Notes under the pieces: generated by a model
Seen by the model: only the letters and a program-made list of their open reading frames with translations
What the model was told of the DNA's origin: nothing
Databases searched by the model: none
Shown here: positions 27,741 through 36,097 of the stretch, one piece after another
How the letters are laid out: every line of letters starts with the position of its first letter
How positions within the stretch are numbered: position 1 is the first letter of the stretch
Made by a program: the position numbers and the translations under genes
Assembly: GCA_002294285.1 (NCBI GenBank)
Contig: DBFL01000061.1
Location: 9,955-73,954 of the forward strand
Direction: 5' to 3'
DNA length: 64,000 bases
DNA from: Candidatus Neomicrothrix sp. UBA881
GTDB lineage: Bacteria > Actinomycetota > Acidimicrobiia > Acidimicrobiales > MedAcidi-G1

Positions 27741-28841
27741 TCACCTTGCTCTGTTCCAACGAAGAAATGACTCTATAAAGCCATCGAGGTCTCCATCAAG
27801 CACTCTCGTTACATCACCAATTTCAAAATCGGTTCGTAAATCTTTCACCATCTGATAAGGATGTAACACATAAGAACGGATTTGACTTCCAAAATCAACG
27901 TTTGACTGCTCACCACTTATCTCGGCAATCTGCTCGTCACGACGTTGTCTTTCAAGATCAAGCAGTTTTGCTGCCAACATTTGCATGGCGCGGTCACGAT
28001 TTTGATGTTGACTTCTCTCGTTTTGACAGGATGTAACTATTCCAGTTGGGATATGCGTGATACGCACTGCAGAATCTGTCACATTAACATGCTGACCTCC
28101 TGCGCCTGAAGACCTGTAAGTATCTATACGTAATTCCGTTTCATCAATGTCGATCTGCTCAGTCACCTTTTCAAAAAAAGGCACTACCTGAAAAGATGCG
28201 AAGGCTGTATGCCGTTTGGACTCTTTGTTAAACGGCGAGATCCTTACCAATCTATGGACACCACGCTCGCTTTGTAAGAATCCGAAAGAGTGGCGACCTC
28301 GCACAATAAATTCAGCAGAACTGATTCCCGCTTCAGTACCCGGTGACACTGAATCTAGCTCAACTTTTAAACCTTTACTTTCAGCCCATCTTGTGTACAT
28401 TCTCAACAACATTTCTGCCCAGTCTTGAGCGTCAGTACCACCAGCACCTGCTTGAATCTGACATACCGCGTCTTCTATGTCATATTCTCCCGAAAGAAGA
28501 CTCTGCACCTCAAGAGAATCGAAGTCCGTTACAGCTGCAGCAATCAATCTCTCTATCTCTTCATTAAGACTTTCGTCTTTCTCTTCAGCCGCCATCTCGA
28601 TCAAAGTCTCAGCTTCTTCTATCTGCTCCTCTAAAGCCACATAACGTTCTAAGTCTTCCACTACCCGCGATAAATCAATTTGAACTTGACGGCCTTTGTC
28701 TTGATCATTCCATAGTTCAGGTTTAGCCAGTTCTTCTTCTAAAATGACCTTCTGGTCTTTGAGTTCATTGATCTTCAAATATTTTTCTGCTTCATTGAGT
28801 CGCTGACGGAGAAGTAAAATCTCCTGCGAAAAATCATTCAT
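27741..28841 (-). CDS. prfB: Peptide chain release factor 2
   Basis: A 366-residue class I release factor reading UAA and UGA. The recognition tripeptide SPF lies in VRISPFNKESKRHT, and the catalytic GGQ in RSSGAGGQHVNVTDSAVRITH. There is no in-frame UGA near codon 25, so the autoregulatory programmed frameshift seen in many prfB genes is absent. Its UGA specificity matters here because it would compete with selenocysteine insertion at the two UGA sites in this window. A TAGGAGAAA ribosome binding site precedes the ATG. Confidence 0.95.
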   Translation of the reverse strand: MNDFSQEILLLRQRLNEAEKYLKINELKDQKVILEEELAKPELWNDQDKGRQVQIDLSRVVEDLERYVALEEQIEEAETLIEMAAEEKDESLNEEIERLIAAAVTDFDSLEVQSLLSGEYDIEDAVCQIQAGAGGTDAQDWAEMLLRMYTRWAESKGLKVELDSVSPGTEAGISSAEFIVRGRHSFGFLQSERGVHRLVRISPFNKESKRHTAFASFQVVPFFEKVTEQIDIDETELRIDTYRSSGAGGQHVNVTDSAVRITHIPTGIVTSCQNERSQHQNRDRAMQMLAAKLLDLERQRRDEQIAEISGEQSNVDFGSQIRSYVLHPYQMVKDLRTDFEIGDVTRVLDGDLDGFIESFLRWNRAR

Positions 28842-28892
28842 TTGAAATATTTCTCCTAAAAGACACGCTCAATTAGTCTATTGACTTGGATA

Positions 28893-31481
28893 TCAACGGC
28901 CGTGGCAATGTTTAAACTTGCGTCCGGAACCGCAATGGCAAGGAGCGTTTCTCGGTGTCGACTCTTTTTCATCTTTTACTTTTTGTTGAGTGACAATTTT
29001 TCTACTTTCTTTTACTTCTTCGGGAACACCAGCCGCCATTGCTACTGCCGCTGCTCCTGAAACAGGGCCTTCGGGGCCGCTTGTTTCAAGCTCTTCTGGA
29101 ATTCTTTCTTCTTGTTCTGCTGAAGACACTTGAACCCGCATAATGTAGCGAACCAAATCTCTTCGCAAAATTTCAGTTAATTCTTGAAATAATTCAAAAC
29201 CTTCTCTTTGCCATTCGGTTGTAGGGTCCTTCTGCGCCATAGCTCTTAAATGAATCCCATCGCGAAGATGGTCCATTTCATAAAGATGCTCTCTCCATCT
29301 TTGATCAATTATTCTGAGCATCACTTGCCGCTCAACTTCACGTAAATTTTCTACACCAAGATCTCTCTCTCTTGACTCAAATAACTCAACCGCGCTGTCC
29401 TTTAAAAGCCTTTCTAAATCCGAAATTTCTTGGATCGAATCCAAATCATCTAAGAGAATTTTGCTGGGCCAAAATCCATTTACCTCATTCAACAGACCCG
29501 TCAAATCCCAATCTTCAGGCATCTCTTCAGCGCAAAAGGTTTCCAACATCTCATCTACTACTGCATCTACTGCCTCCAAAACGGAACCTCTAAGATCCGC
29601 TCCGTTAAGTATTTCATTGCGCCTCCTATATATGACTTTTCTCTGTTCATTCATAACTTCGTCATATTTCAAGACGTTTTTCCGCGCTTCTGCATTCTTT
29701 TGCTCAACCGTGGTTTGAGCTCTTTCTATAGCTTTTGTCACCATTTTTGACTCAATTGGCACATCTTCTGGCAAAGTCCGGTCCATCACATTACGCAAGG
29801 CACCAGATGCGAAAAGTCTCATAAGTTCGTCTTCAAGTGAGAGATAGAAGCGGCTTTCTCCTACGTCTCCCTGTCGACCACTTCGCCCGCGAAGCTGATT
29901 GTCAATCCTTCTACTTTCATGGCGCTCTGTTCCCAAAACATAAAGACCTCCGCTTTCAAGAACCTCATCTCCATGTGTGGATGGATTTCCACCAAGCATT
30001 ATGTCAACGCCTCTACCAGCCATATTCGTAGCTACAGTTACAGCACCTGGACGTCCAGCTTGCGAAACTATTTCTGCCTCTCTGAAGTGCTGTTTAGCGT
30101 TAAGAACCTCGTGAGAAATCCCTCGTTTCTCTAGTTCTCGTGAAATTTTTTCAGATTTTTCAACTGAAATGGTTCCCACCAATACGGGCTGGCCTTTTGA
30201 TTGTCTCTCAACTATGTCGCTTACCAAAGCTTGAAATTTCCCTGCTTCAGTCTTGTAGACAAGGTCGGAACGGTCATCTCTGACCATTGGCTTATGAGTG
30301 GGAATTGTGACTACTTGCAAACCATAAATACCCGAAAGCTCTGCCGCCTCAGTTGAAGCAGTTCCAGTCATACCTGAAAGTTTCTCGTACATACGAAAAT
30401 AATTCTGCAAAGTGATAGTGGCTAGAGTTTGATTTTCTTCTTTTACAGAAACTTTCTCTTTAGCTTCAATCGCTTGATGTATCCCATCAGACCATCTACG
30501 ACCTTCAAGAACACGTCCTGTGAACTCATCAACGATTCTTACTTCACCATCAGTCACTATGTAATCACGGTCTTTTTGATACAACTCTTTTGCTTTAATT
30601 GCAGCATGTAATTGATGCACTAGGTTCGAAGAAACCTGGTCATATAAATTCTCGATACCTAATGCTTTCTCAACTGCTTTTACTCCATCTTCTGTGGGAG
30701 CAATTATTCTCTTTTCTTCATCAACCTCATAATGCGAATCTCGTTTAAGGTTCCTTACCACTGTTGAAAATTTCTGATACATCTCCAGTGCATCGCTTGC
30801 CTTGCCACTAATTATCAAAGGTGTTCTAGCCTCGTCTATCAAGATTGAATCAACCTCATCGACAATGCAGAAGTTGTGCCCCCTTTGGCTGAGTTCATCC
30901 TTGTCTAAAGCCATGTTGTCACGTAAATAATCAAAACCAAGTTCATTATTAGTTCCGTATGTAATATCAGCCAAATAGGCTTTACGTTTTTCAACCCTGT
31001 CAGCGACAGATGGGACAACCAACCCAACAGAAAGACCGAGCCATTTATGAAGCTGACCCATCCACTCACTGTCTCGGGTCGCTAAATAATCGTTAACTGT
31101 GCACAGGTGGACACCCTTTCCGGCTAGTCCATTCAAATATGCAGCTAGCGTTGAAACTAGAGTTTTACCTTCTCCGGTCCTCATCTCTGCTACCCAGCCA
31201 AGATGCAAAGCTATGCCTCCCATCATCTGGACGTCGTAATGACGCTGTCCGATGACCCTACGTGCAGCTTCTCTGACAACAGCGAAAGATTCGACTAGCA
31301 GGTCATCGAGTTCTTCCCCTCTTCCCAGTCTTTCTTTAAATTCATTTGTTTTGGCTTGAAGTGCTTGATCCGGTAATTTTTCAAACTCTGGTTCATAGGA
31401 ATTTATATCAGGTACCAAAGATTCAATAGCTTTAAGTTTCTTACCCTCACCACTTCGAAGAACACGTGATAAAACACTCAT
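28893..31481 (-). CDS. secA: Preprotein translocase ATPase SecA
   Basis: An 862-residue motor driving protein export through SecYEG. Walker A appears as MRTGEGKTL (about residues 100-108), DEAD-like [20 protein letters not shown] near 210, the helicase motif [12 protein letters not shown] and [24 protein letters not shown] in the second motor half. The C-terminus carries the SEC-C zinc motif [13 protein letters not shown]. Length and motifs match SecA1. A second SecA is not in the window. Confidence 0.96.
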   Translation of the reverse strand: MSVLSRVLRSGEGKKLKAIESLVPDINSYEPEFEKLPDQALQAKTNEFKERLGRGEELDDLLVESFAVVREAARRVIGQRHYDVQMMGGIALHLGWVAEMRTGEGKTLVSTLAAYLNGLAGKGVHLCTVNDYLATRDSEWMGQLHKWLGLSVGLVVPSVADRVEKRKAYLADITYGTNNELGFDYLRDNMALDKDELSQRGHNFCIVDEVDSILIDEARTPLIISGKASDALEMYQKFSTVVRNLKRDSHYEVDEEKRIIAPTEDGVKAVEKALGIENLYDQVSSNLVHQLHAAIKAKELYQKDRDYIVTDGEVRIVDEFTGRVLEGRRWSDGIHQAIEAKEKVSVKEENQTLATITLQNYFRMYEKLSGMTGTASTEAAELSGIYGLQVVTIPTHKPMVRDDRSDLVYKTEAGKFQALVSDIVERQSKGQPVLVGTISVEKSEKISRELEKRGISHEVLNAKQHFREAEIVSQAGRPGAVTVATNMAGRGVDIMLGGNPSTHGDEVLESGGLYVLGTERHESRRIDNQLRGRSGRQGDVGESRFYLSLEDELMRLFASGALRNVMDRTLPEDVPIESKMVTKAIERAQTTVEQKNAEARKNVLKYDEVMNEQRKVIYRRRNEILNGADLRGSVLEAVDAVVDEMLETFCAEEMPEDWDLTGLLNEVNGFWPSKILLDDLDSIQEISDLERLLKDSAVELFESRERDLGVENLREVERQVMLRIIDQRWREHLYEMDHLRDGIHLRAMAQKDPTTEWQREGFELFQELTEILRRDLVRYIMRVQVSSAEQEERIPEELETSGPEGPVSGAAAVAMAAGVPEEVKESRKIVTQQKVKDEKESTPRNAPCHCGSGRKFKHCHGR

Positions 31482-31514
31482 CGTTTTTAAGACTACCGGC
31501 CGGTTATAGGGGTA

Positions 31515-32048
31515 CTAGCTTGAAATCGCATCTCGAAGCAAATTTAAATCGTCAAGCCGTTGAGGGGCTTCCTCTACTGTTGTCCCGATAATTGCGGCTA
31601 ACGCCTGTAAATCATCGCGTCTTATAGTTAGAACACGGCCATTAAAATCCTGCCTCTTGACTTGAATGATTTTTAAGTAGCGATCTATCACAGCTGACTC
31701 TGGAGCTTTGGAGTCACTAAGTTTCGTTAAATCGATAACAATACTTCTATCGTTCAAATCGCTATCTGTCGAAGAGAACGAACTTTCAGTCAGTTCATTA
31801 AGTGCATCTTCTCCTGGCAAAAGTTGATCCACTGGGACGTTGTAGAAGATTGCAAGTCTTTGCAATCTTGGAACAGAAATTGCTCTGTCTGCCCTTTCGT
31901 ATGCTCCCAAAACAGACGCTTTAAATTCGGCTTCAGATCTTGACTCCACTTCTTGCAGTGAAAGACGCTTCTGCTTACGGATGGAACGGATTCTTTCACC
32001 GACAAGGATCCTGTATGCCTTATCTTGATCTTCTGAATCTTTTTCCAT
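31515..32048 (-). CDS. bldD: BldD-like transcriptional regulator with c-di-GMP signature
   Basis: A 177-residue helix-turn-helix protein. Residues 10-80 form an XRE-type domain (IRSIRKQKRLSLQEVESRSEAEFKASVLGAYERADRAISVPRLQRLA) closely following Streptomyces BldD, which represses development genes. The C-terminal domain holds R132-Q-D134, eight residues, then R143-R-D145-D146, the same spacing as the RGD-x8-RQDD motif by which BldD binds tetrameric c-di-GMP. The charged residues are kept and only G and Q are changed. It lies upstream of secA on the same strand. In a non-sporulating organism its regulon must differ. Confidence 0.82.
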   Translation of the reverse strand: MEKDSEDQDKAYRILVGERIRSIRKQKRLSLQEVESRSEAEFKASVLGAYERADRAISVPRLQRLAIFYNVPVDQLLPGEDALNELTESSFSSTDSDLNDRSIVIDLTKLSDSKAPESAVIDRYLKIIQVKRQDFNGRVLTIRRDDLQALAAIIGTTVEEAPQRLDDLNLLRDAISS

Positions 32049-32218
32049 TCAACACCTAAACCTATCTGAATACATTTTATTACTCTCTGTGGTGACAATA
32101 TGTCTAAAAGTGGGAATTTTAATAATTTTCATTAAGTAAACAATTTTAAATGTTGAAAATTTTTTAAGATCCACCTCTAATCGATTCCAAGTCAAATAAC
32201 CCATGTTTTCAAATCATC

Positions 32219-32242
32219 CAAGATCAATAATGATTAATCTTG
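32219..32242. promoter_or_regulatory. Imperfect inverted repeat upstream of the small membrane protein gene
   Basis: A 24-base element with outer arms CAAGAT and ATCTTG and nine of twelve positions symmetric. It ends 28 bases before the ATG at 32271. It could be an operator for the small gene or a weak terminator for nothing obvious. The surrounding 32049-32218 is AT-rich and shows no gene. Confidence 0.3.
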
Positions 32243-32270
32243 TAATGTTTCCTTGAAGGATGGGAGAACT

Positions 32271-32426
32271 ATGAGTAAAACAACCATTGCTCCGGTATTT
32301 TTTGGAGCAATCTTCTCAATAGCAGGAGCAATTATCGCTGGAGGTTTAGTGGAGGAATGGTGGGCGTTCGCGATTCTTGTACCAGCTGGATCAATTGCGG
32401 GTTGGAAAATCGGAGAACGGATCTAA
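32271..32426 (+). CDS. Small membrane protein, 51 residues
   Basis: A short frame with ATG preceded by GGGAGA, ending in TAA. The product has two hydrophobic stretches, PVFFGAIFSIAGAIIAGG and WWAFAILVPAGSIAGW, joined by LVEE and ending in a charged KIGERI tail: a probable two-helix membrane hairpin. It fills the space between bldD (divergent) and the alcohol dehydrogenase gene, whose stop is the very next base. No family is recognised; codon pattern and ribosome binding site make it credible. Confidence 0.5.
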   Translation: MSKTTIAPVFFGAIFSIAGAIIAGGLVEEWWAFAILVPAGSIAGWKIGERI

Positions 32427-33458
32427 TTATCTTGGATCGATCAGGACTTTAAGTTGTTCCGAAACACCACTTGATAATTCCGAAAAAGCTTCCTCGATGT
32501 CATTTAGAGGGAAACTTCCAGTATGAATAGCATCTAGATCAACCCTGCCGTCAGCCACGTAGGACATTGACATTTCAAACTCTTCGTGTGTATAGCCTAA
32601 CGAAGCGAAAACGCTTATTTCTTTTCGCAACCATTCAGCCGGCTTGGTAATTGCGTCAGAGGCAGCCAAACCGATCAATGAGACTTTTCCACCTCTTCGA
32701 GTCAAGTCAACGGCACTTTGAAGAGCAGGAGCAACACCAGCGCATTCATACACGACATCTGCCCCTAATCCTGAGGTTAGATCTTTTACGAACTCTTCGG
32801 CTGAGTCTCCCGCCTCTACGGCGTGATCGGCCCCAAGAGCCAAAGCAACTTCTCTCCTGTTAGGGTCAGGTTCAACCGCTATGAGTGTTTCTGCACCAGC
32901 AACACGAGCCCACTGAAGGGTGGTTAACCCTATTGGACCCGCTCCCTGCACCACTACAACATCACCCAATGCAGGGGGGGTTGACCTTACCGCATGGAAA
33001 CATATGGTTGTAGGTTCAATTTGTGCCGCTTGAATTTCGGTAAGTCTTGGATCAGCCAAAAATGTTCTCCAATGGTTAACTGCAATCTGGGCAGCAAAAC
33101 CACCGTGTGGCGTGTCGAAACGACCTGCCCCTACCGTAGCTTCCAGAACTGTCATGCATTTATCCATTTGACCCGCCAAGCAAGCAGAACAAGAACCACA
33201 AGATGGCGGAACAGAGACCACCACTCGGTCCCCTTCAGTGATTCTCGTAACCTCAACGCCAGTTTTACTAACGACACCAGTCCATTCATGCCCACAGATG
33301 GATGGCCTCATTGGTCCTGGCGTTTTATATCCGTGTATGTCAGTTCCACATATTCCGCACAATGTTATATCGACAACTACCTGATCGGCCCCGGGTTCTG
33401 GCTCTTCAAACTCAAGAAAACTAATCGTTTCTTTTTCAGTAATTAATGCTGCCTTCAT
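32427..33458 (-). CDS. Zinc-dependent medium-chain alcohol dehydrogenase
   Basis: A 343-residue MDR enzyme of the sorbitol/butanediol/threonine dehydrogenase group. The catalytic zinc site is CGICGTDIHGY followed by GHEWTG, structural zinc cysteines are in SCGSCSACLAGQMDKC, and the NAD-binding fold has VVQGAGPIGLTTLQWAR near residue 175 with an acidic EPD after it, favouring NAD+. The substrate is not evident. The gene is alone, with tRNA-Met just upstream on the same strand. Confidence 0.86.
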   Translation of the reverse strand: MKAALITEKETISFLEFEEPEPGADQVVVDITLCGICGTDIHGYKTPGPMRPSICGHEWTGVVSKTGVEVTRITEGDRVVVSVPPSCGSCSACLAGQMDKCMTVLEATVGAGRFDTPHGGFAAQIAVNHWRTFLADPRLTEIQAAQIEPTTICFHAVRSTPPALGDVVVVQGAGPIGLTTLQWARVAGAETLIAVEPDPNRREVALALGADHAVEAGDSAEEFVKDLTSGLGADVVYECAGVAPALQSAVDLTRRGGKVSLIGLAASDAITKPAEWLRKEISVFASLGYTHEEFEMSMSYVADGRVDLDAIHTGSFPLNDIEEAFSELSSGVSEQLKVLIDPR

Positions 33459-33461
33459 AAG

Positions 33462-33534
33462 TGGGCCGAGCGGGGATCGAACCCGCGACCGGACGATTAT
33501 GAGTCGTCTGCTCTAACCACTGAGCTACCGGCCC
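33462..33534 (-). tRNA. tRNA-Met (anticodon CAT)
   Basis: A 73-base cloverleaf on the minus strand. The acceptor stem GGGCCGG pairs with TCGGCCC, the D arm has GCTC/GAGC, the anticodon stem GACGA/TCGTC closes the loop CTCATAA, and the T arm is GCGGG-TTCGATC-CCCGC. The paired first base of the acceptor stem argues for the elongator form rather than initiator. A lysidine-modified Ile tRNA also has CAT and cannot be wholly excluded. CCA is not encoded. Confidence 0.9.
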
Positions 33535-33627
33535 AATGCAGTATTACAAAACAATCGCCAAGTGCCTTAGTTCTGAGCAAGCAAGTACGATTATTTTTAT
33601 ACATAATCGCCAAATACAGGAGTTTTT

Positions 33628-34797
33628 GTGGACTTTAATAATCTCATAGAAGTCAGTAATTCTGAAATCTTGAGAGTTTCCGCTGAAAATCAAAGCGACG
33701 TAGAACTAAGCGTAGTGATACCAACCTTTAATGAATCCTCTGGTATTTCCCAACTCCTTCTATCACTACGTGAAACTCTTATAGAACTCCAGATTGCTTT
33801 TGAAATAATTCTTGTAGACGATGACAGCCCCGATAAGACATGGGAAGTTGCAGCGGGTCTATCAGAAGAAATACCCGAACTGACCGTGGTGCGTCGTTTA
33901 GGCCAGAAAGGACTCGCTACAGCAGTTATCTGTGGATGGCATCATTCCAATGGTCGCCTTTTAGGGGTGATGGATGGAGATGGGCAGCACCCTTCAGAAA
34001 CCATAAAAGATCTATTCAAAACATTCAACAGGGGTGATTATGGGGTTGTAATAGCTAGTCGCTATACACCTGATGGTGGGATAAAAAAATGGTCTCTTTC
34101 AAGACGTCTACTTTCAAAAGGAGCCCAAACTTTAGGACAACTACTTATACCTGGAGCAATAGGGAAAGTAACTGATCCAATGAGCGGGTACTTCGTCGTT
34201 AAACGTTCAATTGTCTCTGAAACTGAACTTGACCCAGTGGGCTACAAAATACTTTTGGAAATTCTTGCACGATCGCAAACAAGCAACATTAAAGAAATTC
34301 CGTACGTATTTCTTGAGAGGTCATTTGGAAAATCCAAAGTTGCCGTAAGCCACTATGTCTCCTATCTGAGACATCTACTCCGACTACGTGTGCAACCTCT
34401 AAGGAGTCGCGCCCTGAGCAGGTACCTAATTGTGACTGCTGGGGCGCTGATTCTGGATGCTTTAGTTTTCTTTTGGCTTTTTGATTTGAATAATTGGAAT
34501 CTAACCAGATCTGCCGCTATCGCCGGAGAAGCTGGAATTATGTTCACAATCCTTCTACATGATCTGTGGACCTTTGCGGGTCGCCCAGTAAGAACACTAA
34601 AAGATAGGACTCGAAGACTTGCCGGTGTGCAACTTGCACTAGGTGTTTTAATGTTTTTAAGACTCTTAGCCATTAACGCTTTCGTTAACTGGTTTAGCCT
34701 CGATCCTCTTCTGGCTTTTTTTCTGACACTCACAGTTGTAATGCCAGGCGGCCATCTTCTAGGTTCTCGCTTTAGTTGGCGAAATATTCGCGTTTAA
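33628..34797 (+). CDS. Glycosyltransferase family 2 with C-terminal GtrA-like membrane domain
   Basis: A 389-residue dolichyl/polyprenyl-phosphate mannose synthase-like enzyme. The GT-A domain (about 25-250) shows VVIPTFNESSGI, the metal-binding DDDSPD, GVMDGDGQHP, and SRYTPDGGIKKWSLSRRLLSKGAQ. From about 265 to the end are four hydrophobic helices of the GtrA type. This fusion is known for enzymes that make and flip polyprenyl-linked sugars for cell-wall glycans. The start is GTG with CAGGAG seven bases before. The sterol-desaturase-like gene follows by 14 bases. Confidence 0.85.
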   Translation: MDFNNLIEVSNSEILRVSAENQSDVELSVVIPTFNESSGISQLLLSLRETLIELQIAFEIILVDDDSPDKTWEVAAGLSEEIPELTVVRRLGQKGLATAVICGWHHSNGRLLGVMDGDGQHPSETIKDLFKTFNRGDYGVVIASRYTPDGGIKKWSLSRRLLSKGAQTLGQLLIPGAIGKVTDPMSGYFVVKRSIVSETELDPVGYKILLEILARSQTSNIKEIPYVFLERSFGKSKVAVSHYVSYLRHLLRLRVQPLRSRALSRYLIVTAGALILDALVFFWLFDLNNWNLTRSAAIAGEAGIMFTILLHDLWTFAGRPVRTLKDRTRRLAGVQLALGVLMFLRLLAINAFVNWFSLDPLLAFFLTLTVVMPGGHLLGSRFSWRNIRV

Positions 34798-34811
34798 ACT
34801 GGTATTTAGCT

Positions 34812-35717
34812 ATGCGTAAATCTAAACATATTAAATTCGATTTTATAGATGCAATCTCTCTTCCAATGTTTGCTATCACCATGCTCGCCGAGGCGAGAAC
34901 ACTTCAAAATCGACCTCATCTACGAGAACTTGGTGACATGGATGAAGCGTCCGAGGAGGAACTCTCTGGAGCAAGTCCTGATCCTGACCCTTTGGTGCCA
35001 GTGGGGTATGAAGCTAACGACACAAAAGCGAGTCTCAAAATGCTCGCAGGAAATATCACAATCAACACTCTTTTCGCTTTACTTCTAGGGAGGATCTACA
35101 GATTTCTTTACTCACATAGAGTGTTCGATATCAAAAATCGCAAACTGTCTTTCCTATTTGCGATGATTGGATGGGATTTTCTCTATTACTGGAGCCATCG
35201 GATCCAGCATGAAAGAAGGATATTTTGGGCTAATCATGTTACCCATCATTCAAGTGAGCACTACAATCTTTCAACAGCGCTTCGGCAGCCATGGTCTGGG
35301 TACCTTGTTTCCTGGGTTCACATGCCATTACCACTTCTGGGAATTCCCGCACAACAAGTAATGAAAGCCGGGCAACTGAATCTCCTCTACCAATATTGGA
35401 TTCATACTGAAACCATCGGAAGACTCTCAAAGCCAATTGAAAATATTTTCAACACCCCCTCACATCATCGTGTTCACCATGGTTCAAACCCTCAATACAT
35501 TGACAAAAACTATGCTGGGATTTTTATTACGTGGGACAAAATTTTCGGAACTTTTGAGCCAGAAGTGAGAAGAGTTAAGTATGGTCTGACTAAAAATATT
35601 AAAACTTTTAAACCTCTTGCAATCGCATACCATGAACTCGGCGACTTGTTTATAGACCTTCGAAAATCTGACGGCTGGAAGAATAAAATTTCTTGCCTAC
35701 TGTCTCACCCTAAGTAA
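34812..35717 (+). CDS. Sterol desaturase / fatty acid hydroxylase family protein
   Basis: A 301-residue membrane di-iron enzyme. The histidine clusters are H-R-I-Q-H, W-A-N-H-V-T-H-H-S-S-E-H-Y and H-H-R-V-H-H-G, the eight-His pattern of the family, with hydrophobic segments around them. I chose the ATG at 34812 (MRKSKHIKFDF) over a TTG at 34776 that would overlap the glycosyltransferase. Such enzymes hydroxylate or desaturate lipids; the pairing with a polyprenyl glycosyltransferase suggests envelope lipid modification. No ribosome binding site is clear. Confidence 0.82.
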   Translation: MRKSKHIKFDFIDAISLPMFAITMLAEARTLQNRPHLRELGDMDEASEEELSGASPDPDPLVPVGYEANDTKASLKMLAGNITINTLFALLLGRIYRFLYSHRVFDIKNRKLSFLFAMIGWDFLYYWSHRIQHERRIFWANHVTHHSSEHYNLSTALRQPWSGYLVSWVHMPLPLLGIPAQQVMKAGQLNLLYQYWIHTETIGRLSKPIENIFNTPSHHRVHHGSNPQYIDKNYAGIFITWDKIFGTFEPEVRRVKYGLTKNIKTFKPLAIAYHELGDLFIDLRKSDGWKNKISCLLSHPK

Positions 35718-35754
35718 TTTACGCTCTGGACAGAGATAGATAACAAAAACTATC

Positions 35755-35883
35755 TTATGTTTGAATAAAAGGGTCTCGTTCCTGAAAGTCTTCTTCTTCG
35801 GATGGCTTTTCTTCCTCATCCATTTTGAAGACTCTAGCTATCAACTCCCCTATTGGACCCCTACCTTTAAGTTCATCGCTCAT
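35755..35883 (-). CDS. Small acidic protein, 42 residues
   Basis: A short frame beginning MSDELKGRGPIGELIARVF, continuing with a Glu-rich stretch and ending in DPFIQT-TAA. CAGGGAAA precedes the ATG by about eight bases. No family is recognised. The Glu-rich part could favour this frame by chance, but the ribosome binding site and the otherwise empty space between the sterol-desaturase gene and tRNA-Asn support it. The remaining bases of 35718-35943 hold nothing else I can identify. Confidence 0.4.
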   Translation of the reverse strand: MSDELKGRGPIGELIARVFKMDEEEKPSEEEDFQERDPFIQT

Positions 35884-35943
35884 AAAATTTTTCCCTGATT
35901 TACAAATAGACGTATCCAACAGATGAAAATAACAATTTTTAAG

Positions 35944-36016
35944 CTCCGGGGGTGGGGCTCGAACCCACGACCAGCGGATTAACAGTCCGATGCTCTGCCA
36001 ACTGAGCTACCCCGGA
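35944..36016 (-). tRNA. tRNA-Asn (anticodon GTT)
   Basis: A 73-base cloverleaf on the minus strand. The acceptor stem TCCGGGG pairs with CCCCGGA, the D arm is GCTC/GAGC, the anticodon loop CTGTTAA gives GTT, and the T arm is GTGGG-TTCGAGC-CCCAC. The anticodon stem has one outer mismatch. CCA is not encoded. Confidence 0.93.
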
Positions 36017-36097
36017 AGGAGAATCAAATAATATCAGTCAGATAACCATACCTGTTGCATTAAAAAGTGATCGAAATCTTTCCAGAATTTACGCTAT

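Noticed and set aside
27741-28841. Programmed frameshift in prfB
   Set aside because: The frame is continuous from ATG to stop and no in-frame UGA or slippery site appears near codon 25.
33462-33534. tRNA-Ile2 with lysidine-modified CAT anticodon
   Set aside because: The overall sequence fits elongator tRNA-Met better, although sequence alone does not settle it.
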